29,687 bases of DNA, taken from the NCBI GenBank assembly GCA_934572535.1, contig CAKTLJ010000022.1, positions 1 through 29,687 on the forward strand, written 5' to 3'. The translations under genes were made by a program, and so were the position numbers. Shown one piece after another: positions 10,501 to 14,922 of the stretch; the first letter of the stretch is position 1; every line of letters starts with the position of its first letter. The notes under the pieces are model-generated. The model made no database searches. It was not told where the DNA came from and was given only the letters and a program-made list of their open reading frames with translations. This DNA is from an uncultured Eubacteriales bacterium. Lineage in GTDB: Bacteria; Bacillota; Clostridia; Oscillospirales; Oscillospiraceae.

Positions 10501-11017
10501 CAGAGGAACGAATGTCGCTATTTATTGTTCTGTGTTCCTTTGCGCTGCGATTCTCTGCAAAAAGGGCGCTCTCTGATGACTTACCTTTCTCCAACAAATG
10601 GTCCAGTCGCAGATTTTTGCGCCAATAGCCCATCGCGCCATAGAAGTTGTCCGTGGAGTACCAGTTTTGATGAGCATTATCTGTCCACTGCATCGGAATG
10701 TTATCCAGGATACTCCATCCGTAGTGAATACTGCCGTTGAAGTTCACATACAGCTCGTTGATGACATTCGTGGCGACTGTGTTGCCAGGCTTCGCGTCAC
10801 CGTAGGGCTGTTTATTCTTATTCAAGCCTTCGTCTTCCGCGTTGATGCTTCGGCTCAACCCCAGCGCACTGTAGGTGTTGGCCGAGAGCTTGCTTTCGGT
10901 CGGGCTTTCGGCGGTCTCGCCTCTCGTCTCCGCCGCCGAGGCCCAGGGCAGGGCCTGGGGGGCCAGGGAGAGGAGCATACCCAGGGCGAGCAGCCAGCTT
11001 AACGCTCGTTTCTTCAT
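1574..11017 (-). CDS. Giant secreted SLH-domain surface protein with FG-GAP, FN3, Ig-like and InlB-B repeats
   Basis: The product is 3147 residues. ATG at 11017 is chosen because AGGAGG lies upstream and a Sec signal peptide follows (MKKRALSWLLALGMLLSLAP, cut near 'ASA-AE').

Order of parts:
- three FG-GAP/VCBS calcium-loop repeats with Asp261, Asp321 and Asp383 heading GDMNGDGYDE-type motifs;
- an unassigned beta-rich region (about 660-953) with an alternating FEYEYEFE strand and a Gly/Ala-rich hydrophobic stretch (895-922);
- an FN3 domain (about 972-1055);
- Ig-like domains (about 1070-1170 and 1376-1473);
- about 11-12 InlB-B/'bacterial repeat' units (about 1645-2750);
- a pre-SLH domain;
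- an 11-Gly linker (about 2884-2895);
- a Listeria-Bacteroides repeat;
- three SLH domains (2974-3147) that should bind pyruvylated secondary wall polymer.

It is inferred to be an adhesin or S-layer-associated protein; no ligand can be read off. Confidence 0.93.
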   Translation of the reverse strand: MKKRALSWLLALGMLLSLAPQALPWASAAETRGETAESPTESKLSANTYSALGLSRSINAEDEGLNKNKQPYGDAKPGNTVATNVINELYVNFNGSIHYGWSILDNIPMQWTDNAHQNWYSTDNFYGAMGYWRKNLRLDHLLEKGKSSESALFAENRSAKEHRTINSDIRSSGYHLGIHYSKSEAFSPNTGKDNYVAELSVSLDSKVYLAFYQVEDGNKRLVRKIELSDARASRSIGDKDDKTNRISNWEYDAMYDIAAGDMNGDGYDEIAVYAGDYVYLYTSDGYGLIERKSVTLPTGINDGGGKFKKLNAAVVTLAFGDINTDDKDELIIAENMGYGASNVHEGKVGIYALTNGKLDPQGKKIPLKHDNKYVRYANVATGDIDGDNKEELIIAGYQSNNQYSCDNGEHGTISYMIVKGSDYHTSGWKTADQKIELLRRVVNNSDQLIPPVSLTCAATQGVGHAEQLFLGGCLYSVNTDGSLEYLTRISTNREYRTDDGDSHNKEEIFVVNVVAGNFNGNRHGQEQIVYAFGMKSHKWERYWYDIGYINKKDPGPTRANEPSAYWYGQEQVMNFELSFNREENKPRASLYLSLAAVDCDKDSTLMRYKGQEITWTKPEVLTILQSAPYFQDLQDTRDYLDESKTSYGKSQGSGTGGTTGGKLSIGSYVSFEQDFSVFGVKIASVEAELQQKNTFNYGYAQHKEVETEVNYSGSAGDDYAVVYAVPFMAYQYETWVPGYEIPKGTAYQGWMNEHVEKYLTDKDPTWAADLSDVQKQVKISTTAAALGLQPGKKVPGSWQPSTVSVPMTPRTVLISVDDYDAIAAQTEGLQPIRGNILNSTPGDPTTYDRVKSREGFHPIGSLQTVSKAQGGNISVTQTSTETEEHNFEYEYEFEAKAGAGAGGVTVGLLAGFGLNAGGGISKSTAQSYSGTVDNLPNDVDGYSLSWQFGWRKATLNNNDVLVLEYQQQDTEARPSPPRNLRVEAVTSDSVTLQWDGVPGAGAYVIYQIASDGAKLRVATVPGTATSYTDTRVDPSTSYTYCMKNVSKAGTSIYSTEVEAYTLTQNSGKFIITQQPGENNTFSSYIGGAATATVRAEYQDQDGTAKLQYSWQKYNAQSKTWEQYAQGNSNTIHIPNVTKAMDGDKFRCRVYYNARLYIYTEVLTLEVGKAKSTTSLRSEQAGQTVNASYVKTEEVPTGEMKDIPKEVTAGGETYIEYKSQKDSVTVYLGKDGKYYSINGNTATPLTETTENVKLTYIVGTEEEGTEENTISFEKLIPDPSFTGPVTYVEQDEAGGPDITHTATAKYTVTGDTTVVYQCHEDATETLPARDFWFVMIDEAQYAADVQTVTKLTVNGTPIAIDDLEQVTKQVQATTTEQTFVEGTRVALTATVQDVNAGAGLISEGNVVFKIVNSVGDGSGTETAPVQSGAATATWTPLAAGVYTITAAYEGSDKHLGSSSDAAGITINVVVPGEKNLVIDGPNSMTYGDAPIDLRATLLAGATVGGADADVTTPTDVNYSVRNAVGETVEYVTSDHKFAPTAAGNYTITAACEINGESFTATKNIAVNKRTVTIVPSVSEDKVVGFTLKGIANDADKTLFVLNGNVTIACDGITATAAGDYPITVTYTPTEAIEQKYTVVCDNTQVYPIRDDVVTVKNETDDSNGSVTLKYTVDDETYFELSGSSANVPKGAKLIAAANPNTGYQVKQWTVNGKVLTTGEGGTLETAQTITVAEAVNEEYRVKAEFTLLYYTLNFEVTDGTKRTGSITANYLEGGTAGGQFTNGTQLSPLQRVQLTAKVDPGQSIKEWQISRNNSTPETLMLNGKPYTGQSYVLPAISANTKVTVLTENQEDCTVTIHLVDANGTPLINDRAKVSFNANTMENTETGIYTYHGHRYDNLTVTLTLPDSLVVEDWKSKEGDQLKPLSAGTLANNKKTWNISNLPGSLDLTVVCSTANTCTITTSTNVQNGAEDETGGTLKVYQLGRPTEVTSVLQASTLLVKVEPESGYQILDVTCNGESQMAALENETEFRVNDVNENISIVATFVKKPVITIDSGTNGTVTAPTSGAVRYGHTTPIVFTATPNTGHEVDTWTVNGELVTGVPAANSDDQTYTYTPDPATGITSDVKVAVTFKALPTATVNFSVVDKNGPDEDGFDGSVTASVGRKGMDAYKESKTANSATKQTLTVYRDSTVVLSAQADSGYVAKWIYDDDESLSPPQLDFSSAAAMKDHEVQVRFDPVGAAITFTKTGGNSSDVTATFAPENGGEKPFGSGNTPNTGGTLTLTVAPDTGYEVEGWYVNGQKQDKSAGKETFAYSVTHGVGASIEVKIIRSSYAVTVNAVNGTITAIPADQMVVGDTSVTFTARPVQPDGYTFAGWKINDKMPSEYENATVNENGTLTVVIKEAVDVTATYTQDTTSHTVTYAVNDPALGSLHTTLAASPATVANGSKVTFTAAPKEGNYVKGWYSDEDYTQKIPGTGEETSYSVTVYRNTNVYVNFEKKPTYKISLTKRGEGNVFATVNGGTETEVTAPLTVKYHDKVVLRAEAAQNQYFVGWQDNTTGTYTIADVTEDISVTATFAPSQSVYLKASSMDTSKGTLTATGSVTGTIATNTAGNGVLVAGGQKITLTANPKPNQMVQAWTINGTVVEGNLSNTLVIDAITANTTVTVAFEDYTGFAIPQTSPGNYTVTEVTRIPDDTTPKEKIRDRGTVSFKVTPAADKLLGVKNVSPNGTVVANADGSYTVTIQNVTEAIVLQMAEYKAERGELTVPEGSQQTLDQLRAALRAKISSSVSGSNIKYLDIKLQIRNAAGNWEDVTEETFPKGGIRITILYEKLGSGLDKSYTYSVAHMLANGTVESLEVTNEANGISFHVNSLSPFAIGWYKTPSGGGGGGGGGGGAVSTYTLTFETNGGSAVDKLTKDSGTTVDLTPYKPTRAGYAFAGWYSDKALTKAVTSVKLTANTTVYAKWTPSGSTTQNPFVDVTEDAYYYDAVLWAVAEKITSGTSATTFDPDASCTRAQMVTFLWRAAGSPKVENEKNPFTDVKADAYYYDAVLWAVEKGVTSGTSATTFSPDATVTRAQTVTFLYRNAGAPDVTGATSFTDVDADAYYAKAVLWAVQQKITTGTSESTFSPTSDCTRGQIVTFLWRCKA

Positions 11018-11216
11018 CTCAATTCCTCCTTTTTGATTGGTTTTTCCTTCTGCGATGTCGTGCTCTCCTGCTGCTTTCTTCTCTTTCGCGGGGCAAGGGT
11101 GCAACATGCGGGGGGCGGCGCGGGCCGAGCGCTCGCACAGCCCGTCCTTTTTCTCTCTTTCCCGCATGAAATCCTCTCCGGCGCATAGTCTCTCTTATCA
11201 GAAAGGACGGGATACT

Positions 11217-12032
11217 ATGAAGCTTCCTCGCTGTAAGCGCGACCCACGCCAACCGAAACCCCGCCGGATCTTCTTCCTGCGGACGCGATACCTGGCCATT
11301 CCCGGGGCCGTGCTGGTCATCTGCGCCCTGTGCCTGCTCATCAACCTGCCCACCTACGTCACCGCCGCCGCCGCCGACCGGCAGCTGCCGATCTACTGCG
11401 TCCAGCGGGACTACAAGGTCTGCGCCCTGACCTTCGACGCCGCCTGGGGGAACGAGGACACCCAGACCCTCATCGACGTCTTCGCGCGCTACCGCGTCAA
11501 GGCGACCTTCTTCGTGGTGGGCGACTGGGTGGACAAATACCCCGAGTCGGTGCAGGCCCTGGCCGAGGCCGGGCACGAGGTCATGGGCCATTCCAGCAGC
11601 CACGCCCACTTCAACACCCTCTCCGCCGACGAGATCGTCGCCGACATCACCGCCTGCAACGACAAGATCGAGGCCATCACCGGCGCGCGGCCCACCCTCT
11701 TCCGGCCGCCCTTTGGGGAATACGACGACCACGTGGTCTCCACCGTGCGCGGCATGGGCCTGGAGATCATCCAGTGGGATGTGGACAGCCTGGACTGGAA
11801 GGACTACGACGCGGCCACCATCACCGAGCGGGTGACCGGCAAGGTCGGCCCCGGCTCCATCGTCCTCTTCCACAACGCCGCCCTGCACACCCCGGAGGCC
11901 CTGCCCGCCATTCTGGACTACCTCCTGCGGGAGGGGTACGAGATCGTCCCCGTGAGCCAGCTCATCCTGGGCGGAGAGTGCGGCAAGGACTACATCCTGG
12001 ACCACACCGGCCGCCAATGCCCCGCGCCGTAG
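11217..12032 (+). CDS. Membrane-anchored polysaccharide deacetylase, NodB/PdaB-like
   Basis: The product is 271 residues from ATG at 11217, with GAAAGGA upstream. The frame is open back to 11037, but that part overlaps the divergent gene's start region. Residues 1-26 are basic, 27-46 form one membrane helix, and the rest is a NodB deacetylase domain facing outside. The motifs are TFDAAWG (Asp74), HSSSHAH (metal-binding His125 and His129), RPPFGEYD (163-170), WDVDSLDW and LFHN (217-220). The family removes N-acetyl groups from peptidoglycan or related glycans; the DAAWG form is typical of the PdaB group linked to sporulation. It is divergent from the SLH gene across 199 bases, so the two may shape the same cell wall. 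The exact substrate is inferred. Confidence 0.88.
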   Translation: MKLPRCKRDPRQPKPRRIFFLRTRYLAIPGAVLVICALCLLINLPTYVTAAAADRQLPIYCVQRDYKVCALTFDAAWGNEDTQTLIDVFARYRVKATFFVVGDWVDKYPESVQALAEAGHEVMGHSSSHAHFNTLSADEIVADITACNDKIEAITGARPTLFRPPFGEYDDHVVSTVRGMGLEIIQWDVDSLDWKDYDAATITERVTGKVGPGSIVLFHNAALHTPEALPAILDYLLREGYEIVPVSQLILGGECGKDYILDHTGRQCPAP

Positions 12033-12046
12033 TCGGCGGGGCCCTT

Positions 12047-12080
12047 GGAAAGCCTAGGTCGTTTTCGACTTAGGCTTTCC
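12047..12080. terminator. Bidirectional stem-loop between the deacetylase gene and the converging minus-strand gene
   Basis: A 15-bp stem with one mismatch or wobble (12047-12061 with 12066-12080) closes a TTTT loop, 14 bases past the deacetylase stop. The tail on either strand has only short T runs (GCTTTG on the plus strand), so termination is likely but may be incomplete. It lies between convergent genes and could serve both. Confidence 0.6.
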
Positions 12081-12087
12081 GCTTTGC

Positions 12088-12111
12088 CTCAGGCCTTGCA
12101 GCGCCGGAGGA
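12088..12111 (-). pseudogene. Relic of the 3' end of an SLH-domain gene
   Basis: These 24 bases match the last 24 bases around the stop of the giant SLH gene (1573-1596) at 23 positions. Read on the minus strand they give 'L-R-R-C-K-A-stop', against 'L-W-R-C-K-A-stop' at the true SLH terminus. Similarity stops abruptly on both sides. The simplest reading is a leftover of a deleted SLH gene or of a recombination between SLH tails. A short chance match cannot be excluded. Confidence 0.4.
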
Positions 12112-12119
12112 CAGCCGTT

Positions 12120-12458
12120 TCATGGCAGGTCCTCCGTTCTGTCCGCGCCCATCGTGCGGCTTGTCTTCTTGCGGTTGTACCGGATGCAGATGACGGTCAG
12201 CATCACCCCCGCCGCGAAGGCGGCGATGCCCACGAGCACATACGCGCTCGCGCCGTTTCGCAGCAGCACCGAGCCGTAGCCCTCCTCCACGGAGGATACG
12301 CCCGGCGTCTGCACGCCGTTGATCAGGGTTTCTATACCGGCCAATAGAAACAGACAGCACACCATCAGGGCGGAAAGCGCGCGCCGTTCGTAGCGCTGTC
12401 GGTATTGCCGCGTTCGTCTTCGTATCTCCCGCGCCCGGTGCTCCATTCTGCCGGTCAT
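12120..12458 (-). CDS. Small two-helix membrane protein, paralogue of the protein encoded at 13857-14210
   Basis: The product is 112 residues from ATG at 12458, with GGGAGGG seven bases upstream. The upstream part of the open frame crosses a terminator and is discarded. It has a very basic N-terminal tail (REIRRRTRQYRQRYERR), a first membrane helix (ALSALMVCCLFLLAGI), an outside loop of about 35 residues, a second helix (AYVLVGIAAFAAGVMLTVIC) and a basic C-terminus. The same layout and several residues (R-x-R-T, a PG after helix 1, G-V-x-x-T-V near the end of helix 2, then R-x-x-R-K) recur in the sigma-linked paralogue. I do not recognise a named family. By position it may be a second sensor or anti-sigma-like partner; this is inference. 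It is separated from the sigma cassette by a strong terminator. Confidence 0.7.
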   Translation of the reverse strand: MTGRMEHRAREIRRRTRQYRQRYERRALSALMVCCLFLLAGIETLINGVQTPGVSSVEEGYGSVLLRNGASAYVLVGIAAFAAGVMLTVICIRYNRKKTSRTMGADRTEDLP

Positions 12459-12564
12459 TGCCAAGCCCTCCCTTCCTCGTTCTTTCCAGGGCGGCTGAAG
12501 CGCCCCTCTATTTACTAAAAGACAGAAAATCCAAAATCCTCTCACCAAAACGCCAAATTTTTTC

Positions 12565-12598
12565 AAAAAAAACGAGCCGCCCCGCAATGGGACGACTC
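12565..12598 (-). terminator. Terminator closing the sigma-PrsW operon
   Basis: On the minus strand a 10-bp stem (12589-12598 with 12574-12583, two G-U pairs in RNA) closes a five-base loop. Eight T residues (12565-12572) follow after one base. It is 17 bases past the PrsW stop codon and is one of the strongest terminators in the window. Confidence 0.85.
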
Positions 12599-12614
12599 AG
12601 CGCGTCTGTCTGGA

Positions 12615-13256
12615 TCATTCAAAAGAGATGTTCAGCCTCGGGAGAAGGCTTCTTGTGAGGAACAGGAAGGCAAGCAGCGCGGAGGGGAAGAGATACCCCA
12701 CCAGCTTCCAGCCGCCCTCCGCCGTGATGAGCAGATTATAGACGCCGTGGAAGCCGGTGCAGGCCCCCAAGACGCCCGCCGTGCCGGTGATCGCCAGCCA
12801 GCGGCGGCGAAACACATAGGAGATCCCAAAGCCGGAAAGAACGCCGCAGAGGATATGCAGCGCCCCGGCGGAGACGCCCCGGACCAGCAGGAAGCTGAAA
12901 TTGGCCGCGCCGTTCTCCGTCAGGTAGCAGACGTTTTCAAACGTGGCGAAGCCCACGGCAAGGGCAATGGCCGCCGCAGGCAGCTCCTTCGGCTCCGGCT
13001 CGAGGATGAGGAAGAAAAACAGCAGCGGCAGCAGCTTCATCACTTCCTCGCACACGGGCGTGATCTCGATGGCGGCCACGGTGCCGTCCACGCCGTATTG
13101 CCCCACGAAGAAGCTGCTGACATAGGCGCTGAGCAGGCAGACCGCCATGCCCACGGCCACAAACAGGGTGAAGCTGCGCACACGCCCCCGGATGAACAGC
13201 AGGGACAGGCCCAGCGGAAGCGCGAGGCAGAGAAAGATGTTTTCGATATAGGTCAC
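12615..13256 (-). CDS. prsW: PrsW-family intramembrane metalloprotease
   Basis: The product is 213 residues starting at GTG 13256. The start codon overlaps the TGA stop of the preceding gene (GTGA), and GGGAGGTGA lies eight bases upstream. It is a multi-span membrane protein with the PrsW signature: Glu70-Glu71 in CEEVMK, Glu107 in FATFENVCYL, His134 in LHILCG, and His170 with Asn174 in GFHGVYN. All expected active-site and motif residues are present and the length is normal for the family. In Bacillus subtilis PrsW makes the first cut in the anti-sigma factor RsiW to free SigW; in Clostridioides difficile a PrsW acts on an anti-sigma factor of SigT. It is the last gene of a four-gene overlapping unit headed by a sigma factor, so the same role is inferred here. 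Confidence 0.88.
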   Translation of the reverse strand: MTYIENIFLCLALPLGLSLLFIRGRVRSFTLFVAVGMAVCLLSAYVSSFFVGQYGVDGTVAAIEITPVCEEVMKLLPLLFFFLILEPEPKELPAAAIALAVGFATFENVCYLTENGAANFSFLLVRGVSAGALHILCGVLSGFGISYVFRRRWLAITGTAGVLGACTGFHGVYNLLITAEGGWKLVGYLFPSALLAFLFLTRSLLPRLNISFE

Positions 13257-13870
13257 TTCCGGCTCACCTCCCGCAGGGTCAGCGGCAGCAGCGCCGCCAT
13301 GGAAAGCGTCAGCGTCAGGTCTACGGCGTAGTAGAGATTGAAGTGGGTGTAGTCCCTGGTGAAGGTGGAGACCAGGTAGACAAGCAGCTGCAAGACAACG
13401 CAGCCGAGGAGAAGAAGGTCTATGTCCCGCTGCGCCCTGCCGTTTTGTAGGTGGTACACCGAGAGATAGGCGGTCGCCCCCACCGTGAGCGCGAAGAGGG
13501 CAGAGAAGAAATAGGACGGGCCAAAGGCCTGGAGGGCAAGGGCCGCCGCCGCGACGACCGCCGCCGCGCCTCCGGCGGGCCAGGAGAAGCGCAGCGGCAT
13601 CCCCTCCGTGCGCAAGATCTGCGTGGACAGGTAAAAGAGCCACGCGGCCAGCCAGGAGATCTCGGCCACATAGAACACCTGCGGCCAGATGCCGATGATG
13701 ACCAGGTAGAGCACATAGTAGGTCGTCCCCATGGAGAAGCAGGCGTAGGCAAGGGCGAGGATCAGCAGGCTGCGGCTTCGATCGCGCAGGGCAAGGCCCG
13801 CGGCGAGCACGGCGGCGCAGAGCAGCGCGGTGATCTGAAGGAGGTTGTCAACGAGTTCAAAGTTCTCCAT
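13253..13870 (-). CDS. Multi-span membrane protein of the sigma-PrsW cassette
   Basis: The product is 205 residues from ATG at 13870, with GGGAGGG about eight bases upstream. The start overlaps the preceding gene by 14 bases and the end overlaps prsW by 4. It shows about six or seven hydrophobic segments, short loops with few charges and no extramembrane domain. Visible landmarks are 'YACFSMGTTYYVLYL', 'VAEISWLAAWLFYLS' and 'HFNLYYAVDLTLTL'. I do not recognise a named family. The rather polar aromatic helices and the regular spacing resemble seven-helix sensor-type membrane domains, but that is only an impression. Translational coupling on both sides suggests it acts together with the small membrane protein and PrsW, perhaps as the signal-receiving part. 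Confidence 0.8.
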   Translation of the reverse strand: MENFELVDNLLQITALLCAAVLAAGLALRDRSRSLLILALAYACFSMGTTYYVLYLVIIGIWPQVFYVAEISWLAAWLFYLSTQILRTEGMPLRFSWPAGGAAAVVAAAALALQAFGPSYFFSALFALTVGATAYLSVYHLQNGRAQRDIDLLLLGCVVLQLLVYLVSTFTRDYTHFNLYYAVDLTLTLSMAALLPLTLREVSRK

Positions 13871-14210
13871 CCCTGTCGCCCTCCCGCCGCCTTCGCTCGC
13901 TTCCTTTCCGCAGACGATACAGAAACACCGTCACGCACACGCCGAGAAGGAAGGACAGCAGCCCCATCATGATGTAGCCCAGCGCGGCGTGGCTGCCGAT
14001 CAGGCTCGCCGTCCCGGCGGGGTGGGCGATGCTGCCGCCCGCCGTGTCTCCCGTCAGGCCCGGCATCCAGGTCCCGATGCCGACGACCAGCAGAAGGCAG
14101 GCCGCCACGCAGAGCGCGTCCAGCGCCCGCTGCTTTCTTGTTTGGTTTTTCCGCTTGAGCTCCGCCGTTCGTTTGCGGATCAAACGGGCGCGTTCCTCAT
14201 TCGTTCGCAT
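13857..14210 (-). CDS. Small two-helix membrane protein, candidate anti-sigma factor
   Basis: The product is 117 residues. ATG at 14210 is chosen over a TTG six bases upstream because the GGAGGAGGAGGGG run sits at the right distance for the ATG. It overlaps the sigma gene by 14 bases and the next gene by 14. The layout is a strongly basic 30-residue N-terminus (RLIRKRTAELKRKNQTRKQR), helix 1 (ALDALCVAACLLLVVGIGTW), an outside loop of about 35 residues containing Gly and His, helix 2 (GYIMMGLLSFLLGVCVTVFL) and a basic tail. It lacks the zinc-binding H-x3-C-x2-C of classic ZAS anti-sigma factors. Its place directly after the sigma gene and before PrsW makes it the natural anti-sigma candidate; that is inference. 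A paralogue lies at 12120-12458. Confidence 0.8.
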   Translation of the reverse strand: MRTNEERARLIRKRTAELKRKNQTRKQRALDALCVAACLLLVVGIGTWMPGLTGDTAGGSIAHPAGTASLIGSHAALGYIMMGLLSFLLGVCVTVFLYRLRKGSERRRREGDRDGEL

Positions 14211-14751
14211 AGACAAACCCCTCCTCCTCCAAGATGGTCTTTAAGCTCTGCTTGCCACGGTGGACAAGGTTTTTGATCTGCTGCTCATTTTTCGACAGGA
14301 CCGCCGCCGCGCTCCGGTAGCTCATGCCCTCAAAGTAGACGAGATACAGCGCCTCCCGGTAGTCCTTCCTGAGCTTTTCCAGCGCCGCGTAGAGCTGGCG
14401 GTCCCGTTCGCTCCGCAGGTAGTCCGCCTCCGTCAGGACGTCGCTCGGTGGATCAAAGTCCAGCTCGTCCATGCGCAGAAAGAGGAGGCGGCGCTTGCCC
14501 TTGTGCCGCAGCGCAAGGTTGCGGGCGGTCTTGTAGAGGTAGGCCTTAAAGCTGCCTTCCCCCGTGAGGGGGCGCTCCTTTGCAAAGAGGCGAGAAAAGG
14601 CCTCGATCATCAGGTCCTCCGCCTCGTGAATGTCCTTGATGTATCCGTGGATGTAGAGGGTCAGCGCGTCGCCGTGCCGCTCCACCAACAGGTCGGCGGC
14701 CCTCTCGTCACCGTCCAGATAGCGCCGGTATACCGTTTCGTCCAAAAGCAT
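14197..14751 (-). CDS. ECF-like sigma-70 family RNA polymerase sigma factor
   Basis: The product is 184 residues from ATG at 14751, with GGGAGGT eight bases upstream. Region 2 spans about 17-84 (ERHGDALTLYIHGYIKD, then AEDLMIEAFSRLF for the core-binding and -10-reading helices). Region 4 spans about 120-172 (LEKLRKDYREALYLVYFEGM, then SYRSAAAVLSKNEQQIKNLV, the helix-turn-helix that reads the -35). There is no region 1 or 3, so it belongs to the ECF type. It heads an overlapping operon with a small two-helix protein, a multi-span protein and PrsW. This fits a membrane-held sigma released by proteolysis. Likely targets include its own promoter and perhaps nearby envelope genes; no target motif can be proven here. 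Confidence 0.92.
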   Translation of the reverse strand: MLLDETVYRRYLDGDERAADLLVERHGDALTLYIHGYIKDIHEAEDLMIEAFSRLFAKERPLTGEGSFKAYLYKTARNLALRHKGKRRLLFLRMDELDFDPPSDVLTEADYLRSERDRQLYAALEKLRKDYREALYLVYFEGMSYRSAAAVLSKNEQQIKNLVHRGKQSLKTILEEEGFVYANE

Positions 14752-14776
14752 CGTCTCCACCTCCCATCCTATCATA

Positions 14777-14810
14777 ATTGTATAGTATAGGATTATTCCA
14801 GAAATTGCAA
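14777..14810 (-). promoter_or_regulatory. Probable promoter region of the sigma-factor operon
   Basis: On the minus strand the AT-rich stretch upstream of the sigma gene has TTGCAA (14805-14810), then overlapping TATACT (14784-14789) and TACAAT (14777-14782) boxes. The TTGCAA-to-TATACT spacing is only 15 bases and TACAAT lacks a good -35, so the active combination is unclear. An ECF-type autoregulated promoter is equally possible. Confidence 0.35.
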
Positions 14811-14812
14811 GC

Positions 14813-14851
14813 AAAGGTAGACAACATGATGGGATTCATGCGTCTACCTTT
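14813..14851. repeat. Nested inverted repeat downstream of the FNT gene and upstream of the sigma operon
   Basis: A perfect 10-bp arm pair (AAAGGTAGAC at 14813-14822, GTCTACCTTT at 14842-14851) encloses a second perfect 5-bp pair (CATGA at 14825-14829, TCATG at 14836-14840). It ends three bases upstream of the -35-like TTGCAA of the sigma operon and 71 bases past the FNT stop. As RNA it would be a good hairpin, but neither tail is a clean T run. It could be the FNT terminator, an operator, or both. Confidence 0.6.
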
Positions 14852-14922
14852 CTCTTGCGATAGGGTGAGCTCCTTTCTCCGGTTGACGGAAAACGGGTCA
14901 GAATGCCTTCGGCGGTTGTTTT

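Noticed and set aside
11019..12017. A 332-codon minus-strand frame opposite the deacetylase gene
   Set aside because: It overlaps a clear NodB gene with all motifs. The translation is Gly/Val/His-rich shadow sequence.
12459..12587. N-terminal extension of the 12120-12458 gene
   Set aside because: It would run through the T tract of the sigma-operon terminator, while ATG 12458 has a strong site.
13257..13643. Upstream in-frame extension of PrsW (129 codons before the GTG)
   Set aside because: It lies entirely inside the preceding membrane-protein gene and reads as low-complexity Pro/Arg/Gly/Leu. The GTG with GGGAGGTGA at the stop-start overlap explains the real start.
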